Assembly (NCBI GenBank): GCA_022559845.1
Contig: CM040124.1
Coordinates: forward strand, 67,975,491 to 68,039,490
Length of the DNA: 64,000 nt
Source of the DNA: Amorphophallus konjac
Lineage: Eukaryota > Streptophyta > Magnoliopsida > Alismatales > Araceae
Direction: 5' to 3'
The notes under the pieces: model-generated
Databases searched by the model: none
Seen by the model: the letters and a program-made list of their open reading frames with translations, nothing else
Told to the model about the DNA's origin: nothing
Translations under genes and position numbers: made by a program
Shown: in pieces, positions 56,739 through 64,000 of the stretch
Layout of the letters: every line of letters begins with the position of its first letter
Numbering within the stretch: position 1 is the stretch's first letter

Positions 56739-59732
56739 TGTAGCAACCCTGGTAAAAATAAAAGGAAATAAAAACCCCAATTGATCAAAATAAGATTAAA
56801 AGATTTAATGAATAAATAATAAGAGCCTAAAGAAGTAAATAATAAACCAAAATGAAAATAACGCCTAGACTCAAGGCGCTACTTCAAAAAGAAACGCCCT
56901 TATACAAGGCGCGAATTCCAGAAAGGACGACCACAGAAGATGTCATCAATTCTTAAACGGCCAAAAAAATAAAAAGGGCAAGTAAACGTGACGCCCTCCA
57001 CATGGACGCGTTTTACATAAGAAATGACTTTAACAAAGGCGCCAATTTAAACTAACGCCCGATGTGAAGGCGTTAATTCCGTTCGAGTTTCGTTCGAACC
57101 AGGAGACTATCCAGAGCAAGTTTCTGGATAACTACGTGGAAGTTTAGATAGGGTAAGAACTCTATTAGGGAAATATTACTTCCAATACGATACTAACTCC
57201 ATTAGGATCGTAAAAACCCTATAAATAGCCCTTCCTGTCGAACCCTAATAGGCTATTTGGTTGAAGGAAGTTCTGTTGCCGTGCGTGAAGAACAGGTAAT
57301 GTTCTTCTTCCCTGCCTTCGGTCATAATCATGAAGAATATTGATATTCTTCATCATTGTCTTTGCTGCAGGAAGTCTGCCGTAAGTAGTAACTCTTCTGC
57401 CTAGTTGAAGGATGTGAGGTTCTTCATCGACGTCCTCTTCTTCCGTTCACTGTGAAAGAGGGAGGGAGCTGTTAATATCTACGTCTGAAGCCTAAGAACA
57501 ACACCATGTTCATCTATTATCACTCTAAGGGCTGCTGTTGCTTGGCTGTTGTTGGTGTTGCTATTGTTTAAAGTTCGTGAGTAGCTGTTCTCAGGACACT
57601 CTATTTAGAACAGAGTACCGTTCTTCAGTACCATCAACCCAGATCATCAATCAGGTAGGTTTTCTCAAGAATTGTAGCCCAAATCAACATAGTAATTATG
57701 ATAAAGTCATCTGTCGATTCATGCATATAGATTCTCTGCGTTTCATAGTTTTCTGGAAATTAGTGTAAGTAACGACCCTCCATAGGGCGCTAATTTTAAA
57801 AGAAGCGACCCAGACTAGGGCGCTAATTCTTGTTTTGACGCCCTTCCCAGGAGTCGTCAACTTCACTTAATTATTAAATACCCATGTTTAAAATTCTATA
57901 TCAAGTAAACCATGTATCTAATCTAATGCATGATCACAGTTGTTGAATCCTGCTATTTTTCTCTTCCTGACCATGTGATCCTCTTCCTGAAAATTTTATT
58001 ATCTGGAAATTATACTGTTCATGAATCCTATTTCGGATGTTAAGGGAATTAACGACATGGGATAGGTCGTCTCTTACATAACTGACGCCCTGCACCAGGG
58101 CGTGACTTTAAAATTAACGCCCCTCTGTGAGGCGCGTTTGCATGAAAATTCCAGAAATTGGCAATTTTGCAAAATATTATAAATCTAATGGACGCCTGCT
58201 ACTGTAGTCGTTAAATCATAAATAAACGCCCCTATAGAAGGCGTTAATTTGATAAGTAATGACTTAGATTAAGTCGTTATTTTCCTGTGTTACTATTTTG
58301 AACTGTTTTCTGTTAACTGAGGGTTTTGATATATATATATATAATTATATTATCTGGCACTATATTTCCATTCCGTGAATATAGTCCCATGTTTCACGAT
58401 GGTTTATCGCACTATCCCTCAATTCTCAGTGACATACAAGCTCTCCATTGGACATTCCGTTCCTTTGGACTAGCAAGTTAGTCATAGAGACCTCCGTAAG
58501 ACTCCTCGAGCCTTGGATTCCCTCAAGGCCGATTGAGCGGGTTGTACCATAAAAACCTATCACACTACTTTGCCATGTCACTCTATAGAAACATGGTATA
58601 CCGGCCCTCATGTTATGCTATGTGTATGATATGAGAATTATCTTAATGACGGGGAAAGCATGCCATTATTATGATGTTCTTGTGAACCCCAATTCTATAT
58701 CAGACATTATTATGATGTTCTTGTGGACCTCAATTCTATATTAAAAGAGTGACCATCTACTTGTGGATACTTACTTATCTTGGTACCCAAGTTAGGGAAC
58801 CAATTCCACCTAGTTTTATCGATACTCGTGATTGCACCGTTATTATCATGTTCAAATCCTTGAATTGCTATCTACCTCTAAGTTCATACAAGTTCTTTAT
58901 CCTTAAAACTCCATATTGGCTATACACAAAGTGGATGTCAAAATACATGATCAATGCCTGCGTATATAGGGCCCGATCTGGTCCTGGGAGGAGCACCCAA
59001 AAGTACTAGTGCCCATGGGAGTTGTAATGATAACGGTATTGGCATTGTACCGAAGTGCATGACTAGCTTGATTGGACATTCCACAATTCTTGTACTTGAC
59101 TCATACATAACATGACATGACTTGCGTGACCCGAAAAAGGGTAATTTATATACTTGCTTGCTTGAAACGTGATAGCCAAGTTCTCGACATGACATGATGA
59201 AATTACTTGCTTGAACATCCTGACATCTATTACTTGAAAGTTCATGAATAGTTCACCTTGTTATCTTGTTGATATACTCTCTATCTTGTCGTTTTATGCG
59301 AGCATGCATAGCTATAGTGCATTCATGGAAAAATGTAATTACTTAAACCCCTTGCTAGTTCTTGAGATATAATTTCCTACTGAGCGTTCGCTCACTCAGT
59401 GTTTCCCTACTTTTCAGGTAAGTCCGATGACGAAACCCAGACAGAAGGGGAAGGTCAAGAGTGAAAGAGATTAGACCTTCTCAAGCGTCAACTAGTCTTA
59501 TCTTTCAAAGTTCTTAAGTCAACCATTGTACTTTTTCTTTTATTGGGTCATAGCACTTTCATTAAGTGAATTGTAATAGAAGTACTTTGAGGTTGTGATT
59601 GAATAAAGGATTGGATTATCTTTACTTTTGCACATCTCTGATTTGGTGTCGAATACACTACTACTCTGATTGACATGATCGATATAAACTCGTCACGCGT
59701 CTCCGGGTACCTTCCGCGCTCGGGGCGTGACA
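56739..59732 (+). repeat. 3' LTR of the Tekay element
   Basis: 2994 bp, TGTAGC...GTGACA, about 1-2% different from the 5' LTR. One change weakens a dyad (ACGACAT for ACGACCT near 58052). Confidence 0.96.
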
Positions 59733-60428
59733 GGTGTACTCCTCTCTCTTGGCGATGCTCACTGTTTCCACACCCTGTGTGTCTATTGTTTCTTGCTCGT
59801 GAGAGGTTCTTATAGGTTCGATGTTGATGGGGGGCCTCATGATGGCAACCCTGTCTGAGGTTGACCCCGGTCTTTGTCAGGTTGAGGTCTGCCTTGTCGA
59901 ACCAGAGGGTGACACCATGGCAAGGTGTTAGCTGGCGTTGAGGTGGCCGAGTTGCGCGCCAAGGGCCCCATGTAATGACCGTTGTGTCTTCTGTCGGTTT
60001 GTGCCGGTCTGAGGGTCATAACGTTGTGCCGGGTGTGGAAGGATTAACGCTGCACCGGGTGGAGCGTCTGGCGGGGTGTGCCGGGTGAAGGTGTAGCGGC
60101 TGTGCCATTGAAAGGGCACAACGACTGTGCCGTTGGGGGACTTGCACGTTGCTGTGCCATTGGAGGAGGCACTGGGAGTGTGCCGCTAGAGGGCCACTTG
60201 GAGTGTGCCGCTGGAGGCATCAAAGTAGTGTGCCGGTGAAGGCATTTGGAGGAGCGTGCCGCTGGGGGCCTAAAAGGAATGTGCCGCTGGGAGGGGCTTG
60301 AGGAGGGTGTGCTGCTGGAGGGCACAATGAATGTGTTTCCTTTCCTTCTTTTCTTCTTCTCTTCTCTTTTCTCCTCTTATTTATTCCCCTGCACATAAAC
60401 ATGGGGTGAGAATTTTTTAGTGTCCACA

Positions 60429-61975
60429 CCCCTCTATCTGGGCTGATAGGAAACCTCCGCTCAGGGCCAAGGATCAGAAGAAGGTAGACGCCATCCTCCG
60501 GTACTATCTTGTTGATGCGGACTTTGTGCTTACTCCGGTGCCTCTCCGAGAGCTGGGGTTGTGTCCTCCGTTGTCTCATGGTACTGGTCTCGACCTCTCG
60601 TCGGGTTGTACTGGTGGCCTATTGGATTAAGCTGACCTTGTTCTGGTTTTAGGTGCGCCTGAGGTTCCGACGTGGAGCTACAAGATCATCACGTTGCCGA
60701 GGTGCGCTCCCCGCCCGGTGGACCACGTCGCTCCGGCAACCGGTCAGGTGTCGATTGTCTCCCCCCAGGCCAAGATTACATTTGCCCCGGAGGAACTGCA
60801 GTACCCGGTCCTAGTCGGCGTCCCCTTAGTGTGCTCGCCAGCAGCATCTATAGCAAGTGGAGGGCCTAGCCCTCAACGAGGCTCTCCGGAAGGAACTCCG
60901 AGTGCCGTGGGTAAAGAGTGCGCCATGGCCGGTGGCAGTTGCCCCCCCCTGACTGAGGACGCTCTGGCGGCGCTGGATTGCCAATGTCGGGCGAGGAAGA
61001 GGGGGAGAGTCTCTTCTTCTACTCGAGGTCATGCTCCGCTTCCTGCGTGGCGTGAGTTGCCCCCTTTTGGGGTTTTGCCTCCGCCGCCGTCGGTTGAAGG
61101 GTCGGAGACCGCTCCCCCAGCATCGGCGCCCATGGCTCTGGGGTGAGACAAGGGAAAAGCTCCTACTGCCGACAACGCCGACATCCCTCCTCCGCTGGAG
61201 TCTCCTCAGCGCGGTCAGTCCTCACCATCCATGGACTTGACATCTGGGTTGGCTGAGATCGCTACGATCGTCAACCTCATGGGGAGGAGTGTTCGATGGT
61301 ACGAGCATACCAGCGAGTTTGGCCCTGGGGCCGAGAAGGAGCTGATGGCGGTGGCCGCGAGGAGCGCGTGTCTGGTCGTTGGTGCTTTTGGACTGTGGAG
61401 ACATCACTTCCAAGGCCTTGCTCAGATGTTGGAGGCAGGCCAGGCTCGTCAGGTGGGGCTTGAGGAGCGTCTGAAAGAGGCAGAGGCCCCTAGTTATGAG
61501 CTCTGTAAATAGCTAGTCCAGTAGGGGCTGGTCCTCGACGGGATGGAACGCGATCGGGACTCCTTCAGGGAGCGGGCTGACGTGGCCGAGGAGCAGGTGG
61601 CCAAGCTGAAGGCAGAGGTCCAAGCCATGAAGACCCACGTCCAGGAGACCGAGGTGGAGCTCGTCGGGTTGCGCTCGTCGGTAACGAACATCGGAGAGGA
61701 TGCAGTAAAGCTCTTTCGTTCCCCTTCGAAATATCGGGACGAGCTAACCACAATGGCTCTGGAGTTTTATGGGCCGGCGCGTGATCGCGGCTTTCATGAA
61801 GGTTGGAGCTTTGCCGTCAAGGCTACGGCGGAGAATCTTGGTGCCACAGCTCCACCTCTGCTTCCTCCCCCGACGCCCTTTGGCCGAGAGACCGATGACG
61901 GTGAAGGGGAGCCTGGTGGCGAGGAGGTTGGTGCCGTCGAGTCGGCACTGGAGCCGAGCGTGGGGGGGCGAGCAC
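60429..61975 (+). pseudogene. Tat-2 antisense ORF, second part
   Basis: Continues the frame broken at 30722. Readable: SIWADRKPPLRAKDQKK, then LGLCPPLSH up to the intron at 60581-60652. After it comes a Pro/Ser/Ala-rich linker, a helical region (from about 61231, MDLTSGLAEIATIVNLMG) and a coiled coil (about 61543-61700, LKAEVQAMKTHVQ). An acidic tail follows, cut at 61975 by Sire-3. The order matches Tat-1: core, intron, linker, coiled coil, Ser/Glu tail. Stops at about 61143 (TGA), 61509 (TAG) and 61521 (TAG) and frame changes make it inactive. Confidence 0.8.
60581..60652 (+). other. Probable phase-1 intron in the Tat-2 antisense ORF
   Basis: CATG|GTACTGG donor at 60581, TTCTGGTTTTAG|GTGCGCC acceptor at 60652, with CTGAC about 20 nt upstream of the AG. 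The 72-nt removal joins ...CPPLSH to GAPEVP through one split codon. Same relative site and phase as the 80-nt intron of Tat-1. Confidence 0.72.
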
Positions 61976-63823
61976 TGTTGGAACCCTAGTTTTGATAATG
62001 ACTTTCTATGAATCATGTTTAGATTAAGGTGTTTAAATCCTTCAATTCTATCTGCTATGTTTGGTTCACTTGGTGCATGTTATTTCATAAGAGAAATCAT
62101 AGTCAGTGCATGTGTTGTCCTGCTAGAGATCTAGCTCGGTGCTAGTCTAGCTTTGTCCTGCATTTCACGCGTAAGTGCTTGCCTCGGTGCAAGTTTCTGA
62201 TTCACGCACACACACTGTCGTTCCGTTTCTCCCTCGGTGCATTACTTGTCTCATTCATAAAAAGGGGTCAGTGCATATCTTACCTTTGCATCTCATCTCT
62301 CGGGGTCGGTGCAATTTTTAGGTCCGTGCAATTCTTATCCAGCACGCACTGTTTAGGTTTGTCGTTTAGTGTTAGTGCATTCTTCACCGCCATCTCGGTG
62401 CCAGGTTTCACTTAGATAGGATATCGCCATCTCGGTGCAAGTTCTGATTTGGACGGGATTTCTTGACTCGGTGCAAGCTCTGTCTTGCATCTTTCTTTGT
62501 CTGTGTTTTCTTCTTCATCATCTCGGTGCAAGTTTTCACTTGGACAGGATATCTACATCTCGGTGCAAGTTTTTGTTCTGCTCATCTTTACCCGACATCT
62601 CGGTTCAACTCTTGCTTGGACCGCAAATCCAACTCGGTGCATTTTCTATCCTACACTTTTGTAGAGTCGGTGCATCCTCTATTCTAGACACTTTATAAGA
62701 CAGTGCATTTCTTCTGTGCATATGGTGTCATACACATTCATATGTCAGTTCATCTCCCACTTTTTCCTTATATCAACTCAGTGCAATTCATGCCTCTACC
62801 ATCCCTGAGGCCGGTGCAAACCGCTGATCACCTAGTACTAAGTCAGTGCAATGGTTGACATACGTACATCTACTCAATGCAGGTTATGCTTACTTTCTCA
62901 TTACGTCTTTGCAAACTGTGCTAAGTGTTTAACTAATGTCTTGTGTTTCTGACAGAGTTTTCTCTACGAGGAAGGGCACGTGATCCAAGGTAGATCGTCC
63001 TCTAAAAGAATGCCACATGGAAGGCTACAACGCTCAGATGGTGACACGTGGCTGAGAGCCATTTGGAAGCATATGGGCGGGAGTTCTTCCTCCACACGCC
63101 CAATAAGAGTACATAAGAGGTTGCAGATCGAAAGAAGACAAGGAGCAGTTCTTGACAGCCTAATCGTGAGAGCAGAAAAAGAAGAAAAAGAGATAGAGAA
63201 AGAGGGAGATCGTGAAGAGAATATCTAATAGTCTGTCTACTGGTACTTGGATCAGATCCAGTCCAGTTTGCTCCTGCGTGAGCTATTTTCATCGGATTTC
63301 ATTGTCAGCCTTCAGTAGCTGTTTTCACCGCTTTTATTTCTTATCTTAATTTTTTTGTTCAAGCTGTGTGGCAGCAGAGGTTAAGCTATAATCCTCAGCA
63401 GTCAGAGGAGGGATCCTCTGGATAGCAAGCTGTGTTGCTCAGCTGTTTGTAAGCAAGCTGTGAGGCTCAGCGGACGCAAGCTGTATTGCGCATCGGTTTC
63501 AAGCTGTTAGGCAGTAGGAAGTCTCACTCGGTTTGGAGTGAGGGATGAACGTAGGTCTGCAGACTGCAGACTAAACCATCTAAAAAATTCCTTGTGTTCT
63601 GTGTGGTCTGATTGTCTCTTGTGAATCGATAGATGCATAACTAGGCTCGATCAGTTTCGTTTGGCTTTCAAGTTTACTGGTGCACATCAGTCATTCGAGT
63701 CTATGATCTGACTTAATCAAGCCCTTGAGTTTGGATTAATTGATATCTGTTCGGTCAAATTTTTTGGAGGGATTCATTCACCCTCCCTCTGAATCCTACA
63801 CGCACCATTGCTACATCCCATCA
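61976..63823 (+). repeat. 5' LTR of Sire-3
   Basis: 1848 bp, TGTTGGAACCCTAG...CCCATCA. Carries a loose array of CTCGGTGCAAGTTT-like words at about 62130-62890 (core CGGTGCA, some 20 copies). Downstream is a purine-rich leader (about 63130-63220), a stem-loop run, and the block ACCATCTAAAAAATTCCTTGTG that corresponds to ACCACCTAAAAACCCTTGTG of Sire-1. Confidence 0.85.
63361..63580 (+). promoter_or_regulatory. Stem-loop array in the Sire-3 LTR leader
   Basis: Dyads: CAGAGGA-ggga-TCCTCTG (63403-63420), AGCAA/TTGCT (63424-63439), GCAA/TTGC (about 63476-63489), CACTC/GAGTG (about 63525-63540) and GTCTGCA-gac-TGCAGAC (63555-63571) inside a GATG/CATC stem (63444-type arms at 63544-63547 and 63577-63580). 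AAGCTGT words recur before several stems. Confidence 0.65.
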
Positions 63824-63837
63824 ATTGGTATCAGAGC
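63824..63837 (+). other. Primer binding site of Sire-3 (initiator Met tRNA)
   Basis: ATTGGTATCAGAGC after the LTR end ATCA. Confidence 0.92.
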
Positions 63838-63932
63838 AAGTTTTTGCACAAAAGGTCTGACAACCTGCAGATTCGTTCCTTGATTTGGTTTCGGTGCGAT
63901 TTGATTTGCTCTATCTGTTTTGTCTTGTTCTT

Positions 63933-64000
63933 ATGGATGAAATTCCTCTATACACTGGTTCGGATTTCTATGGCTGGTACGGTCGTTTCAGAGACTATGT
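63933..64000 (+). CDS. Start of Sire-3 gag (truncated by the window)
   Basis: The first ATG after the primer site opens a frame reading MDEIPLYTGSDFYGWYGRFR, resembling the copia gag N-terminus (a Y.GSDFYGW pattern like NY..W in Sire-2). Unlike Sire-1, the N-terminal gag region is present here. The rest is outside the window. Confidence 0.65.
   Translation, partial: MDEIPLYTGSDFYGWYGRFRDY

Larger units (their letters stand above)
49144..59732 (+). mobile_element. Complete Tekay/Del-type chromovirus (Ty3/gypsy)
   Basis: 10,589 bp: 5' LTR 2990 bp, primer site, single gag-pol frame with C-terminal chromodomain, polypurine tract, 3' LTR 2994 bp, GGTGT on both sides. Long LTRs, chromodomain and integrase C-terminus place it in the Tekay (Del) group. 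The only visible coding lesion is a TGA at 55146. About 11 differences in the first ~680 bp between LTRs suggest an insertion age well under one million years at the grass rate of 1.3e-8 per site per year. Confidence 0.95.
30723..60428 (+). mobile_element. LARD-T: giant non-autonomous LTR element with tandem-repeat internal region
   Basis: Two LTRs begin TGTGGACGC (30723, 45804) and end AGTGTCCACA (36755, 60428), giving 7-bp terminal inverted repeats. Without later insertions the LTRs are about 4067 and 4031 bp and the whole element about 17.1 kb. The 9.05-kb internal region has no gag, protease, RT or integrase but at least six tandem arrays. It interrupts the Tat-2 antisense ORF; flanks are CCCCC and CCCCT, four of five matching. 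No primer site starting TGG follows the left LTR and no good polypurine tract precedes the right one, so the replication signals are odd. Closest known class is LARD; orientation is assumed from the LTR TATA box. Confidence 0.8.
45804..60428 (+). repeat. Right LTR of LARD-T (contains the Tekay element)
   Basis: 45804-49143 and 59738-60428 are LTR, about 4.03 kb together. The Tekay element with its GGTGT duplication sits between. It contains the undisturbed GAGGGTGACAC site (59904) into which the solo LTR's parent inserted in the left copy. Confidence 0.85.
61976..64000 (+). mobile_element. Sire-3: Sirevirus-type element, 5' end only
   Basis: 5' LTR 61976-63823, initiator-Met primer site, then the first codons of a copia gag. 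Runs off the window. Candidate left target duplication AGCAC (61971-61975). Confidence 0.85.

Noticed and set aside
30723..60428. LARD-T as a DNA transposon or simple segmental duplication
   Set aside because: 7-bp TGTGGAC/GTCCACA termini occur at both ends of each 4-kb direct repeat, and the block sits inside a protein frame with near-matching 5-bp flanks; this is LTR-element structure.

Overview
The window is plant nuclear heterochromatin made almost entirely of nested LTR retrotransposons; I find no host gene, rRNA, tRNA or CRISPR. Sirevirus-type Ty1/copia elements with initiator-Met primer sites, a chromodomain (Tekay/Del-type) Ty3/gypsy element, and Tat-type Ty3/gypsy elements with two RNase H domains and an antisense extra ORF point to an angiosperm with a large genome. 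The species cannot be told from the sequence.

Layout. 110-7123: 3' part of a decayed Tat element (Tat-1, + strand): RNase H, second RNase H, integrase, antisense ORF, 3' LTR. 7124-11235 and 22215-23217: degenerate Tekay-like LTRs forming the oldest visible background. 11236-22209: a very young gag-only Sirevirus (Sire-1) with two 3556-bp LTRs and target duplication CCACA. 23218-29311: an older gag-only Sirevirus (Sire-2), 5' LTR plus broken gag. It is interrupted at 29312 by Tat-2 (minus strand), of which the 3' LTR and antisense ORF are visible. Tat-2's antisense ORF is split at 30722/60429 by a giant non-autonomous element (here LARD-T, 30723-60428). LARD-T has ~4-kb LTRs ending TGTGGAC/GTCCACA and a ~9-kb internal region with no gag or pol, built largely from tandem repeats. 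Its left LTR contains a solo LTR (34238-36198, GAGGG duplication). Its right LTR contains a complete Tekay-type chromovirus (49144-59732, GGTGT duplication) whose gag-pol frame is whole except for one in-frame TGA. At 61976 a third Sirevirus (Sire-3) enters Tat-2 and runs off the right edge.

Order of events inferred from nesting and LTR divergence: Tekay-like background; then Sire-2; then Tat-2 into Sire-2; then LARD-T into Tat-2; then the solo-LTR parent and the Tekay element into LARD-T's LTRs. Sire-3 entered Tat-2 at an unknown time, and Sire-1 is very recent. Sire-1 and LARD-T lack pol and must have been moved by enzymes supplied from elsewhere.

The most interesting pattern is that unrelated families here (Sirevirus LTRs, Tekay-like LTRs, LARD-T internal region) carry arrays of short dyads. 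The arms differ from unit to unit yet stay complementary, as expected if pairing rather than primary sequence is kept. The second is a small phase-1 intron at the same place in the antisense ORF of both Tat copies.
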